Below, piece by piece: positions 1 to 12,115 of a DNA stretch of 64,000 nt. How positions within the stretch are numbered: position 1 is the first letter of the stretch; the number at the start of each line of letters is the position of its first letter. The stretch spans positions 1,736,001 through 1,800,000 of the forward strand of contig VWZS01002574.1 in assembly GCA_013397075.1 (NCBI GenBank), written 5' to 3'. Origin of the DNA: Rhabdornis inornatus. Lineage: Eukaryota > Chordata > Aves > Passeriformes > Rhabdornithidae. Under the pieces are notes generated by a model. It saw only the letters and a list, made by a program, of their open reading frames with translations, did not search any database and was not told the origin of the DNA. The position numbers and the translations under genes are program-made.

Positions 1-108
1 ATGAGAACTCCCCTTTCTCTGGCATTTTAAGAAATTGGAATAATTTCAGTTTTGACAGCTCGAAGAGCTCAGAATTCAGGCTCCTTCCTCCATGCTCTGT
101 AGCAGACT

Positions 109-326
109 CACAGAATGGTTGAGGTGCCAGAGGCCTCTGGACACGGTCTAGTCCAGCCCTCCTTGGGCCACTTCAGGACCATTTCCACACCCATTTTGAA
201 CCTCTGCAGCCCCTCTGAGCAACTGGCTCCTGTTCTTCACCCTCACAGGAAAATGTCTTTCCATACATTTAAACAGAATTTCCTACACTTCAATTTGTGC
301 CCACTGCCCCTTGTCCTCCCAATGGG
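109..326 (-). mobile_element. CR1: CR1 LINE 3' fragment, reverse orientation
   Basis: The + strand reads as the reverse complement of the CR1 3' region. It opens with CACAGAATGGTTGAGG, continues through GACCATTTCCACACC, TTTTGAACCTCTGCAG and CACCCTCACAGGAAAATG, and ends with TTTGTGCCCACTGCCCC and TTGTCCT. The order and spacing match CR1 subfamilies as I know them. The copy is strongly diverged, heavily 5' truncated, and has no coding capacity. Similarity stops near position 326, where an inverted copy of part of the element begins. The order of landmarks makes the family call secure; the subfamily cannot be fixed by eye. Confidence 0.8.
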
Positions 327-370
327 AGAAATTCTGTTTAAATATATGGAAAGACATTTTCCTGAGAGGG
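240..370. repeat. 43-bp fold-back inverted repeat in CR1
   Basis: Positions 240-282 and 328-370 are reverse complements over 43 bases with two mismatches, separated by a 45-base spacer. The left arm is ordinary CR1 sequence and the right arm is its inverted copy. The core pairs GGAAAATGTCTTTCCATA with TATGGAAAGACATTTTCC. The arms are about 95% identical although the host CR1 copy is much more diverged from its family, so the duplication is younger than the insertion. It probably arose by template switching. A transcript across it would form a long hairpin. Confidence 0.9.
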
Positions 371-1680
371 GGTGGCTGTTTCCAGCTTCCCTCAGCTACT
401 CTGCCCTTACTCAGAGGTGTAAATCTGGGCACAGAGCCAGCCCCAGCAGCAGTGACCTGTGCTGGGTAGGGCCTGATGCTGGTAAAAACCCAATCCCACA
501 TCTGTAAACAGCTGGCAACAGAGCCTGTGGTCACCAGCTATTTCTTGCCTGTTCTTGGGGACCTCTTGTGTCTCCCTGTGGATCTTGCTTGTTTATCAAA
601 ACATCTGGGCACCAGCAGACACATTTATAGAAGGGTCTTTACTGTTCTTTAATTGAGAAGCAAAAAGTTTTCCTTCTTCATGGGAGCTTTGCCCTTCATT
701 TATCTTTCTGGCATATGGGCAGCAGAAGGTCTCTGCTTCTGACAGAGTGAAAGAGTCTTACATATGGCTTAATTACTGTAAATTATCAGCAAAGGGAAGA
801 GTTTGCAGGGGGACAGCTGAATCCCACTCATGGGTTCAGGGGATGTTTGCCCAGGGTCTCAGTGCTGTGCCACATTTCACAGGCACACTTTGCTCCACCC
901 CATAGGACAAACTGTTCTGAGAAAAGTCCATCCCTTGGTGTCTCTCTGGGCTGAGAACCTTTTTCTAAATGACAGCATGAGAATTGTCTGGCTCCTCAGC
1001 CCTTTTGAGCACCATGACATCAGAGCCTTATTTACACTATCAGCATCACCCTGGGTGTCACCCAACGGGAAGTTCCATGCAACTCCCCAAGATGACACAA
1101 GAGACCATGTCAGGACAATGGAGCCTTGCGGAAAATGTTCTTCCTTTGCCTGGTTTACATCACATCTTTGAAAGTGTGTCCCTCCTGTGACAGTCTGAAG
1201 TGAATAAACAAAGCTCTGGGGAAATGGCACGAAGTGTTCAAACACTGTGCTGAACTTTAATGTTCTCAAACTTGTGAGGAAATGACTACAAAAGCCTTGG
1301 AAGAGCAAAGGAAGAGAGTTAGCTCAAGGCAAGGTGATATTCCCTCATTAAAATCTATTTGTGCGAAGTTAAGACGTCAAAGAAATTTCACTTGTTCCAG
1401 GAGGGTATGAAAGCCCATGTTATTAGTGATCAGAAGGGACTTGAGAGTCCTCTTTTGCCAAAGAGGAGGGTGGAGGGAAAGAAATGAAAAGAAAAGAAAA
1501 AAAAGCATTTGGGCTTTTAATGTTATCTGAGAAGAATAATGAATTAAACTGCCTTAAAACAACAACTCTTTGGATCACAGAAAGTAGTTTTTAAGGAAAA
1601 AAAGGTCTTCTAAATGTGGGTTGACATTCTGTGTGCAGTTTTTCAAGCCAGCCTGTTGCACAGAGGCACTGACAGTCCAG
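371..1680. other. Unique noncoding DNA, nothing recognised
   Basis: Unique sequence without a recognisable exon, repeat family or RNA gene. The open frames here (up to 143 codons near 877-1308, minus strand) have no domain or compositional sign of coding. A short A/G-rich tract lies at about 1485-1506. Confidence 0.6.
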
Positions 1681-1684
1681 TCCC

Positions 1685-1745
1685 AAGGGCAACCAACCTT
1701 GTGTCCCCTCACCCATTTTACAGAGGGTGAATGAGGCTGTAAAAG
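1685..1745 (-). mobile_element. Possible MIR-like SINE remnant
   Basis: The stretch CACCCATTTTACAGAGGG followed by TGAATGAGGCT resembles the reverse complement of the MIR core (CCATTTTACAGATGAGG, then AAACTGAGGC). Only about 30 bases match, so chance similarity is possible. It has no coding content. Confidence 0.3.
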
Positions 1746-2017
1746 ACTCAACTATTAATTCTTAAGATTATCTGGATATGTGCTTGTGGGTGATGTGTGC
1801 TGCAGAACCATGGGATCACAGGTTACAATGAGATATTTAACATTAAACCTGACACTTTTTGTATTTTCACTGCTCAGGGATGACATCTGGGGTTTTTACA
1901 ATCCAAGAACCAAACCTTCCTCAGACAGAAGCTGTTTTGTTGTTGATAGTGGTTTGGCCCTCCAGATGCAGGGTTTTGGAAGAATCAGCATTTGCACCTG
2001 CATTCGGAGTTGTCTGA

Positions 2018-2190
2018 GCAGAGGCTGGAACAGGCTGTCCAGAGGAGTTCAAGTGTCCAAGGCCAGGTTGGACAGGACATGGAGCAGCCTGGGATAGGGG
2101 AAGGTGTCCTTGCCCTTGGCAGGGGTTGGAACAAGATGACTTTAAGATTCCTTTCAGCCCTGGCCAGTCTATAATTCTATGATTCCATGT
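2018..2190 (+). mobile_element. CR1: CR1 LINE 3' end, forward orientation
   Basis: Landmarks occur in CR1 order on the + strand: CTGGAACAGGCTGTCCAG, CAAGGCCAGGTTGGACAG, GGAGCAGCCTGGGATAG, GGTGTCCTTGCCCTTGGC, GGGGTTGGAACAAGATGA, then the tail ATAATTCTATGATTC. Relative to the family, a segment is missing between the opening and the CAAGGCCAGG box. The copy is 5' truncated, as is usual for CR1, and noncoding. The short A/T-rich tail rather than poly(A) fits the CR1 retrotransposition mechanism. Confidence 0.88.
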
Positions 2191-2194
2191 GACA

Positions 2195-4490
2195 AGCAGC
2201 ACCTTGTTACTCCATGACTGGTAACTCCTGAAGATTTATGCAGTGTTTATTGAGTGCTTTCTTTTCTCTCTCCCTGAGAAACCAACAGAATTCTCCCATC
2301 TCTGCCTGGGCTGGGCTGTCTGTTTTGACAGCTTCTTTTATCACCAGCAGCCATGTGAGGAATGACCATATTAAAGGTGAGGCTCTTTCTATGCTGATAG
2401 TGGCCAAGGCCCTCCCCCAGTTTTGCATTAATGCAGAGGGGTGATGTGGGCACGGGCTGATTGCATTTGCTAACGCTAATCACTGCAGGGCCAGGCAATG
2501 TGAGGAACTGAACTATATTTTATTCACTTTGACAGAAGGAGGAGTCGAATAGAAATGATTTTTATCTCTGGTTGTGGCTGAGCTAAATTAATGCTACCTC
2601 TGGTGCTGAAAGGCTCAGCAGAGCAGATGTCTGTATTTTATGTGCTGCCCTTGGTTGGGGCACCAAACTGCACATCAGCCTGTGCATTAACTTAGGGACA
2701 AAGCTGGTCCCTGTTCCCAGCTGCATGGGCTGAGCAGCCTGGAAGATGAAGATGTATGGAGTGAAGCCACAGTTTATTTTGCTTGCTTGAAACAAAGACA
2801 GGTCACCAGAGCTGAATTCCAAGTGCTGTCAGGTCCTTTCCCATGACATGTATAGAGGGAAAATAGGGAGGGAAAATGCCTTAGCAACTCTTCAGCACAA
2901 CACTAATTAATTGCTGAGCACCAATGATGATTAGTACCCTGCCAGGAGTGTAGACCTGTGCCTGGTTGGTTTTATCTGAGGAGCTCTGCACTCACAGACC
3001 AGGTAAATGCAGCTGTGTGTTAGGCTCTTCCCCAGTCATCCAAACCTTGCCATCCTGGGAATCCTGGAAGCTTTCAAGGTTTAAACAGAGGGTAAGATCC
3101 TGCAAGGGATAGACAGAGCAGCTGCTGTGCCCAGGTGGGAGGGAGGGTGGGTGACAGAAGCCTGATAAGGGCCTCTGCTCTCACCTCCCTCCTGGGGAGT
3201 TGTGGGCTCCTTGCCATGGGACCCAGGGTGCCCTGTGCCCAAGGACTCTACAGGGGACTGGTAGGAGAATAATCAAAGCCTGCCACTACCCAGGCACCAG
3301 GAAACCCTTCAGAAAGCCTCACATCTTGCATTATTTTTCTTGGAAAAGCATCTTGCATTTACTTATTGGAAACAGAAACACTGGGCTAATGACAGCTAGG
3401 TGAAAGCAGAGCAGTCACTGGGAATAGAGAGGATGGAAGAGGAGCAGTGAAATCTCCCCAGCAAATGAGAGAGAGATGGGAAGGGAGCGAAAGGGGAAAC
3501 AAATGTGATAATTGGCAGAGTGTGGTGAGCAGTGCCACCCACACAGCGACAGGTGGGATGTTGGGAGCTAAGGCAGGAGCCACTGCAAGCACATTTCCAT
3601 GTCTTTATTCTCCATATCATGCTCCTCTTCTCATTTCAAGGTCTGATCAAGCCTGACTATTGTCACCTCTTTTTGCTGTAAAGACACCTATTAATGTTGA
3701 CAGTTGAGGTGGCTGGGGGATGTGATATTAGTACTGACAAATGCTGGTAATTTGCAAGCAATGTTTTCCCTCTAGCACCAGTGGGAAATCACCTAACCTT
3801 TGCCAATAATTCTCAACATAACTCACAAAATCTCATCTTCTATCATTATGAGGAGCGGCATTTCTGAAAATTATCAGCTTCTGCTTGAATCTACCCATGC
3901 TAGACTGTACAGAGGAGATGATATTAATCAATGTGTGAGGCCCACTGTAGTATTAAGGATTCTCTTACAGGATCTTTTTGCCATATGCTCTCTGATATTA
4001 AGCATACTTGATTATGCTTTCAGATAGTTTTTCCATCCTGTCACGTTGGCTTTAACTATTTTTTAGCTGTTGTTATCAGATCAAATTTTTTTAAACCATA
4101 ATTTACTTAACATGTCTGGGGAGAGCACTTGTGTGTGTTTATACTTTAAACCAACACTGCTTAATCAATAACTGGGGGACTGGTGTCAGTGTAACTGGCA
4201 CAGATTTGAGGGTTGCAATGGGGACAGTGAGCTGAGCATCTGACCTGCCACACTGAGCATAAGTAACAGATTTTCAGAAGTGCTGAGCTTAGGGCAGCTT
4301 CTTCAGAGAATATACTGAGCTGTTGGCCACTTAAGTCTTTGGCAAATCTTGCCTTAATTTTTCAATGGAGAATATACAGAGAAACCACAACGATAGAAAA
4401 TGTCCTGACACCTGTGCTAAGCCAAGGAGCCTCCCGAGTTCACACATAGCCTGAGCTTATTTTACAGAAGCTGTAGCCAAACAATGCTGA
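2195..4490. other. Unique noncoding DNA
   Basis: No recognisable gene or repeat family. The part from about 2880 to 2940 is AT-rich with TAATTAATT and GATGATTAG motifs. The open frames of 60-80 codons on both strands look like chance frames. Confidence 0.55.
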
Positions 4491-4499
4491 TAGCAACTG

Positions 4500-4745
4500 T
4501 CTTTAAAGTGAAATTAAAATGTAATGAGGGTGGGAGGCAGGGAAGAGCTCGCATGGACCATCTGAGCTGTTGCAATTCTAGAATTCATCAGAGCCTCTGA
4601 AAGCGGAGAGCGGCTGTTGTGTTATTGATGCAGGCAGGGAGCAGGTTATTGCATTATTGACATGCAGGAGGTGGAGAGAGATTACCATGTTAGCAGCGGG
4701 ACAAGAAGAGAGATTATCCAAATGCAATAAGTCATTGTTACAGCA
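4500..4745. promoter_or_regulatory. Candidate conserved noncoding element
   Basis: This block is non-repetitive and mixes AT-rich homeodomain-like motifs with CpGs. Visible structure includes a perfect 12-bp palindrome AATTCTAGAATT at 4574-4585 and two related copies of a TTATTGA plus TGCAGG motif at 4622-4634 and 4654-4668. The texture resembles vertebrate developmental enhancers. Conservation is inferred, not observed, and ordinary unique DNA remains a possible explanation. Confidence 0.3.
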
Positions 4746-5585
4746 AAGACATTTTTCCACACCTCCCTCCCCCCACCACACTCCTTATCCCGTCCTTTCC
4801 ACCTCTCTCCTGCACAATATGAAAGGTCAGTAATATCCAGACAGATGGTTGGGAGGGTTTATGGAGAGGGCACGCTTTCTTTGGTCATTTTTCTGAAATG
4901 GTGATTGTGCTCAGGAAAAAAGAGAAAGCATGTGGGTTTTCTGACTGGGATTAACTAGCCCAAATGCCGTGCTAGGCAAGGGAGAATGTGGCTGACGAGA
5001 TGGTCCCTTTCACTGACATCTGTGCTGCTCTGTGTGGCAGCTCTGAGAGGCACAGCTGCATCCTAGGCACTGGAATGACCAGGGGATAAATGCCACTGGA
5101 TTCTGGCTTTTTATTTAAGAAATAATTTTACTAATTTTTTTTTTTTTTACTGTTTAAAAGAGGCAGTAAACTTTATGAAAAGGCATTGCATTGATCCCCA
5201 AAGGACTCAGATCTCTCATTGAGAGACTATTTATCTCTCAAGTTCACTTACTCGCTTGTAGATAACACCTGTCTTCTCTTATATTTCAGTTCCCTGGATT
5301 TAGTTCTGTCTTCATCTAGAAGTGCCTGCTCTTAAAGCAGCCTTCTTAATACCAAACCCTAATTGAGTAAAATTATTGCCCACTGCAGAGAAAGTGACTC
5401 ATTATGTAAAATATCGCTCCTGGAAAATGCATCGAGCTGTGTCCATGGGTCAGAGCTGCTGCTCAGAGAAGACTGTGCCAAGATGCCCCATGGATAGCTG
5501 TGAGTTTTGGAGCTGGCCTGAAGTGATCAGCTCATATCCTCTCAGATTTAATTGGGTTATGGGGGTGACTTCTGATCCCTGATCC
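4746..5585. other. Unique noncoding DNA with T14 run
   Basis: No gene seen. A homopolymer of 14 T lies at 5135-5148. The remainder is unique AT-rich sequence without recognisable elements. Confidence 0.55.
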
Positions 5586-5589
5586 CCAG

Positions 5590-5805
5590 GGAAGGAGCCA
5601 CAAAGATTGCGGCGTCTGCAGCAATCTCATCTGTCCAGGGCTGCAGTCAGGGAGAGAAGAATGGCTGCTTAATCAGACACACAATCTAAAAATGTCACAT
5701 TATTATTTATGAAGTGTTTAATAATCACACCGCAATCATTGGACGCAGTGAGGTGGAAAAAGAAAATGTAATTTTTCAAATAATATATTCGAATTCTGCT
5801 ATTTG
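5590..5805. promoter_or_regulatory. Candidate conserved noncoding element
   Basis: The block is AT-rich but keeps several CpGs (GCGGCGTCTG, ACACCGCAATC, TGGACGCAG). AGATTGC at 5604-5610 and GCAATCT at 5621-5627 form an inverted pair around a 10-base spacer, and AATCATTGG follows downstream. It has no frame of note and no repeat similarity. The enhancer-like role is inference from composition. Confidence 0.3.
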
Positions 5806-7415
5806 GGGAGGAAAAAAACCCCCAAAACCCTCAGTAAATTATTTCTTTTAATTTGAAAAATACAGTTTGTGCTCGTCTTGCAACAATGCCTCATTTATGT
5901 GTGGATGAGAAGTCAGAGGCAGGTGGGGCAGTCTGGAATTTAGCAGTTTGTATCAGCCTGATGTGCCTTTCTGCTGCCCACGTGCACCTTTCACTTGCTG
6001 TTGTGAAACCCTGCAAACTTTGCTCAGCAACACACCTTGTCCCTAAGAAGCAGCACACTGAGAAGGTTCAAACCTGGCTGTGATGTGAGTATCAACACAA
6101 ATCTATAGGTTTTAGATAAAGCTATAGGATAATGGCATTTTCAGCTGGGATAAAGGAATAGCTCCACCACAGAAAGCCACTTATTTATCTGTCCCAAGGG
6201 TGGCTGCAGAAAAAAGTGAATGGAGAGATGGAGGTCTGGAAGCAGGATGCGTGCAGGGAGGATTTCTGCTGTGGGTATGGATTTCTGTGATGCTGGAGAA
6301 TGTGCCTTGTCTCACAAGAAAGGCAAGCAGACCCCTGTGTTTGCTGAGGGAGAAAAGGGAATACAGAGTGTTTCTTTTCAGACAGAAATTAATGTGAAAA
6401 ATGAATTGGTGTAATTTGTAATTATTAGGTATGTCTGGTTTCGTCTGTTTCATCTGGTATCTCTTCCACCTACTATCTTTCCCCTTTTTGAGCAGGGATG
6501 CATTTTGTAGAAGAGAGCTAAGCTCAAAAATGTAAATCCTTATCCTCTCTTGCTGTTTCACATCCTTCCTTCCAAACTGGCCTTGTCTTTACTGGTGTCT
6601 TGCTCCATTTTCCTATTTTCAGACCGCTGTTCATGTTTGGAGTGGGGTCCTCTGAGGAGCTGAGCTGTTCCATGTCCTGCTGCAGGAGAAGGGAGTTCAG
6701 AGCACGTTATTCCTCCAAGGCTGGCACCTTTTGCTGCCTCCTGGTTTGTGTGCCAGCAGTCAAACACGAGGGGATGGAGAGCCCAGGCACGTTGTGCTGT
6801 CAGGAATTCCTGCTCCCTCTGTTGGCTGCCTGGCTCTGGAGCCATGGAGGGAAAAAACATGTTATTAGGTTATGTCAGGCAGAATTTCTCTACTTCTGAT
6901 TGCTGGGTGACCAGTTCTGGATGTGACTATAAAAACAAATTTTTTGCCTTGAGAGGACCCCCCAGCTGTTTCTGAATTTGGTGTGTTGTGGATAACCTGG
7001 GAATTAGACTTTGTTTCATTTAAATGCTTCAATCTGAGTGGTGTCTCTGTGGGAGGAACAGTGTGAAGCTGAGCTCTGTGGGTTCAGACCTGGGCAAAAC
7101 AGAGCAGCTTTGTCCCTCCAGCACATCCTTGGGGAAAAGAACCTTTCCAGTCTGATATGTCCCCAGATTTGTCCCCTGTGCCTTGGCTGGGGATGGTGCA
7201 GGGTGCTCAGCTGTGCCTCTGTGGTGATGCCAGCACCCATCTCCAATCTTCCTGAACAGAAGGAAAAATGGTCCCTCACTCCCTCCTCCCATCCCATGGA
7301 CGTGCAAGGGATGGGATGGGACAGGAAAACAGCTCAGTCCCACACAGGCCTGTGCTCCATACAGCTCCCATGGATCATATCATGTCTGCTGATTAATGCA
7401 GTGCAATCAACAGTT
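5806..7415. other. Unique noncoding DNA
   Basis: Chance-looking frames of up to 126 codons occur on both strands (6181-6561 minus, 7038-7418 plus), without recognisable domains. No repeat family is identified. Confidence 0.55.
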
Positions 7416-7419
7416 TAAT

Positions 7420-7615
7420 ATGTTACTACTAAATACGTTAATTATATTATTCCTTTCTGACACAGCAATCACTAGATTTTTATGCTTTGATGCTAAATCC
7501 AGTAAAATTTTAAATTGGAGTAATTAAATAATTAGCTGTAATGTGTGACAAGCCAACAAAACGATTGCTGTTTTATTATTTTCGTGGTGACAACGTTGCT
7601 TCTGTTTGTGTTCAG
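7420..7615. promoter_or_regulatory. AT-rich candidate regulatory block
   Basis: Several homeodomain-type cores are packed together: TACGTTAATTATATTA near 7434, and GTAATTAAATAATTAGC near 7520 with neighbouring TAAT sites. Isolated CpGs are kept (TACGTT, AACGATTG, TTCGTGG, AACGTTG). No repeat or coding signal is visible. It could be a tissue enhancer or simply AT-rich DNA. Confidence 0.28.
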
Positions 7616-10600
7616 GCAGCCAGGCCTTGAAAGGAGATCACAGTCAGAAACACCATCCCACTTCAGACCAGACATCTCTGCCAGAGTCAGTCTTGACTGG
7701 GGGCAGTAACTTGTATTGTCTTGAGCTCCAACAATAGCTGTCCATGTTTTTATGACTTCTCTAAGACATTCTTCACCACCCCTCTCTCCTTAAGAATTAT
7801 TTCTACACTTTTCCAAAGCTTTACTGTCCCTAACGGCTTTTCCCTCTCCGTTTAACCTCACACTTCAGTGCACTTGTTTAGGCTTTTATCTTTGGTTCAG
7901 GGCTCTGGCTGCTTTCTGCATGCCTTTTTTTTTTTTCCAATATATATATATTAGGGGCCCAATACATCCTTGTGACAACCAGAAAAAGAAATATCCTCAT
8001 TTCTGCCTGAGGAGTTCCTCCTGGGGAGAATAGGTTGGGCGAGGTTTCACAGTGCAGCACTGGCACCTTGAAATGTATAAAACTGGACAGCCCTGCAAGA
8101 GAAATAGATCTATCAGTGCTGTGTTATGATATGCTCAGAAATCAAATATCAGTTTGGATGAGCAGAAAGATTGGCAGCACAGGCTTGGGTAGTTCTTCTC
8201 TTTCATTTTGCCTCTTTATTGCTTCTTCCCCTCCCTCTGGTTCTTCCTCTCACTCTCCTGTTTATTCATGTGACCACATGTTCCTTGGGCAGCACACAGA
8301 GTGCTTGGGATGTCACTGGCTGCTGAAATTATAATTACAATATTTTATAAATCCTTTGGAAATCATGGAGGTTTTTAAGTTGACAGCTGAGCAAGGTCCT
8401 TTTATTGAGATTTTGAGGTTTTAATGGAGCCTTTCTTTGCTTGTTTGTTAATTTTAATGCCAGCCTGTGTTTCTGACAGGTTACCAGGAGGAAATCCTGC
8501 TCTTGTACATTATTCAGGACCCTTTAGGTGGGTAGGGTCCTCCTGGAGCACAGGCTTTGCTCCTTGTGCACAGATTCACCTGTTTCCAGCAGCTTCTTCC
8601 AAAACCTGAGAGCAGCAGTGATGTGTTTTACAGCCCTGCAGAGTGTGAGGAGAAGTGACAAGATTTTCCTATAAATATGACTCTAATCACACAAATGTGC
8701 AAACCCCTTAGGAGGCATCCAGGTGAATTTCACACTCTGTGATAGGTTTTTGTTGTTGTTTCATTTTCTTGTCCTTTTTTTTCTTTTTTATCCCCCCTAA
8801 TTTTTTACATCGCTGCAATTTCTGAGCTGCACCTCACCTTTTTTTCATGTAGACAGCTCAGGCAACATCCCCAGAAACACAAAAAGGATCTAAATTAAAT
8901 ACTTCACAGCAATGCAGCACTTTACAGCCTTGAATTGACTGTCAGTCCTCACACTCTCTCTCTTGGCCAGCAGCATAAAAATAGGCTGTCTCCTCTAAAA
9001 TAAGTGGAAAACAAAGAAAAAAAGCCACTGGTTGCCCAGTAGCACCATCAGATTTACTGGGTGTACCTCAGGGGTTAATTTGGCCTAGAGAAATTTTGTT
9101 TTTTTAAAAATAAGCCTCCAATTTTCCTCTCATCCTATGGATGCTCTTTTTTTTTTTGGTGGGTACCAATCCAGTAATGACACCCATACCCCTGTTAAAC
9201 AAAAAACTGACAAGCCTTTTGCTGTTGCTGCTTTTTGAACACTACATGTATTCCTAATTTCAAGCATTTTACATCACCTGTACGTGTCTGGCATCACTGC
9301 TCCCTGAGATGCTGCTTGCTGGGATATGAATTTTGTTAGCTTCCCTGGGGAAAATTCATTCTCTCACTTGCTTTAACTTCTTGTCTTAATCTTGAAAAGG
9401 AGCAGTAGGGAGTAACCTTGCAAAGATGGATATTTAAGGGGAAAAAAAAAAAGTAATTGTTGAGCAGGCCTTTTTTATATATATAAGAAGCACTATTTTA
9501 AAATAATAATAATTAGAAATTTAAGTGTAGAAACACTCAAATAGATTTTTAGCAAAACTAGTGGATTTTTAGCAAAGTTTCCACTACTTACTTACAGTTA
9601 AAAATAACACTGTAAGAATAATTAAGGCACTTTGCTGCTCACTCCTTAGGCATTTGGTAGGCTTGGCTCCTGTACAGCAGGAGCTGGATATCAGTGCAGG
9701 GGGAGGGCTGTAAAGTAACTTACACCAGGTGAAGTCTGATGAGATGTAACTTAAATAGGTGCCTTTTAGGGCATGTTACAATAGCTCTGCCTTTCAGCCC
9801 ATTGCAGCAGCCTGCTTGCAAAGCAGTGGGATTTATTGTCCGTCACCTCCAGTGCTATTTATATGGGTAATTTCATTTAACACCAGCAGGAGACTTCAAA
9901 TAACTCTCCCCAGCATGGGAAGAACAATAACCTCTAGTGCATATTCACACAATATTTCTGACCTGCAGGGCTGGCCAGGTGTGGGAGGGGATGTGCCTTT
10001 TTCTATTTGGAGGAGAACTGAAGGCAGATATGCTCCTGCCCCCCTTCTATTTCATTTAAAGGGTTTTCTAATTCTCCTTTCTCAGAGCTGTGTCTCCAGG
10101 GTTCATCCTGTCCTTGCCATTTCTTCTTCCCAGCTCTTGCATTTGCTGTGTTATATTAAACTGCACAAATCACATCTGCATTTATGACCAAGCCTCCATC
10201 CTGGATTTTTTTTTTTTCTGGACAATACACAAATTCAGTTTCAACAGCTGGCCCAGAAGCAGAGTGTGTGGCTCTTAGGGGACAGGGACATGGTGGGTAA
10301 AGGGAGGGAAACTCAGAACCACATCCCTCACCTCGCTGTGCCAGGCTGTGTTTGGGGTGCTGGCCCCTCTTGTTTTGGCTGCCATGACATTAAACCTCAG
10401 TGGAAGTGCCAGTTCCACCAAGTTTCTGGCCCACCCATTGCAATATGGTGCATGTCTGTGTTGAGAGAGCATTTCTAGGCTTGTGGAAAGGTGCCACATG
10501 CTTCCTTGCTGGTGAACAGAAATAAGGGAGCACTAATTAGGTCTGTGGTGTTGGCAGGGGGATCCACGTGTCAGGAAAAGAAAGCGTGGTGCTCTGCAGA

Positions 10601-11995
10601 GATCCAGCCATCTTTCCTGTGTATTCATCAATATGTGTGAACCACGAGGAAGAATAATTCTGCATTTAAAGAACACAACATGGGGTTTCAGCGCCAGGCT
10701 CCTGTGAAAGATGCAACCTTCCGAGCTGAGCCGTGTCTGAATACATCATTTAACTTTATCTCACACTGCAGCTGCCTCGTGTGATTCCAAATGTCACCAA
10801 GTTTGGGGAGATTTCTGAAAGGGAATGTGCTCAGTGTGTCTTCGGCCACCTTTATTAATGGAACCAGAGAGGGAACAACTGGAGACAAATGGTTCTGCTT
10901 GGCACATGGGAAATACTGATGCTGGTATTTCATCCTGCAAGTGTTATTGGCTGGAGTGGAAGTTTTCCAAGCTGGGTACCAGTTTAATTTAGTGCATTCA
11001 CATGTTTGGGGGAAGCTGGTGGCCTTGTCTGCAAATTTGGTGGCCCAGGTGAGCACAAGATGCTCTGACTTTTCCTGCTGGGTTACTCCTCACCTTTCAT
11101 CTCCTTGCAGCACTAAACCCTTCTTTACTCTGGCTTCCTCCAAACAGAGAACAAGAGGAGCCAATTCCCAGCATCAGCTCCACTGCCCAGGCTGAGCGTG
11201 TCCAACCCCAGCGTTTTGCATTGGCTTCATCACATTAAAACCCTCTATTGCACCCTGCCAGATGCTGCTGCTCCTTAACTGCTGCTCCACAGTAGCCAAG
11301 TCCTGCCAAACCCTGGTGGCATTTCTACCCCTCTCTCAGGGTGCTGATGGCTGAAGAAACATGTTCAGCTTTTTTGGGATCTGCGTTTAATTATTGCACT
11401 CAATTAGTCACTTCCCCCACCCTCACACTTTATTTATAATTTTTTTTTCCACGAGTCATGAAAAGGTTGTAGCCAAAAGAGATGACAGATGATTCACAGA
11501 CAACCTTCTCTCCTGTTTTATACTCCCTAGAACTTTGGGAACCAGAAAGCAAAGTAATTTTTGGACTAATGCAACAGCTCCTGCTGGGGCCATGTAGTGA
11601 TCAATTACCCAGGCTCTCCCTTCTCCTTCCCTTTGGAGGCTCTGGCACCTGCACATTATGATTAATACAGGCATTGCAGGTAACACTGAGCACATTGGAA
11701 GGTTTCCATGAGCCAAAGGCCATTTCACAGGCTGGAACAAGGCTGTTAGGGAAAATAAGGGCATTGCAATTTAATAAAATGCATGGAGAGCTGGCTCTGG
11801 AAGGAGACACACCATCCTCCTTTGAGAGAGAACCCCAGAAAAGCAAAGCTTTATTTTCCCTGAGCCTTTTAGTGCCTGCTTAAGTTCTTGAGCTGTTACA
11901 GAAAATAGGAACATTTGGGCCCTATCAGTGTAATAGCTAATAATGGCTTCATAGTTTACTTATCTTCCCAGGAACCCTTTAATATATCCAGTCAT
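7616..11995. other. Unique noncoding DNA with simple A/T tracts
   Basis: No gene is recognised in this 4.4 kb. Small simple features are a T12 run at 7925-7936 followed by a short (TA)n at about 7940-7951, a T11 run at 9147-9157, an A11 run near 9443, a T13 run near 10207, and GATTTTTAGCAAA present twice 20 bases apart (9544-9556 and 9564-9576). The longest frame (9759-10187, plus, 142 codons) shows no domain. Confidence 0.55.
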
Positions 11996-12001
11996 TTTCT
12001 A

Positions 12002-12115
12002 ACAGATGGGAAACAGGTATGGAAGAAACCTAAGCAGGTGGTCCAAGGTCGCAAGGCAAGGCTGTGGCAGAGCCAGGGCTGAGCCCAAGCCTGCAGATCC
12101 TGAGCCAGATCTGTG
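12002..12115 (-). mobile_element. MIR-like SINE fragment, reverse orientation
   Basis: The + strand reads like the reverse complement of MIR: ACAGATGGGAAACAGG, then GGTGGTCCAAGGTCGCAAGG, then GCTGTGGCAGAGCCAGGGCT followed by GAGCCCAAGCCTGCAG. This matches the family order of ACAGATGGGGAAACTG, CCCAAGGTCACACAGC, and GGCAGAGCCAGGATTCGAAC. It is a diverged remnant of an ancient amniote-wide SINE family and has no coding role. The succession of three boxes makes chance unlikely. Confidence 0.6.
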
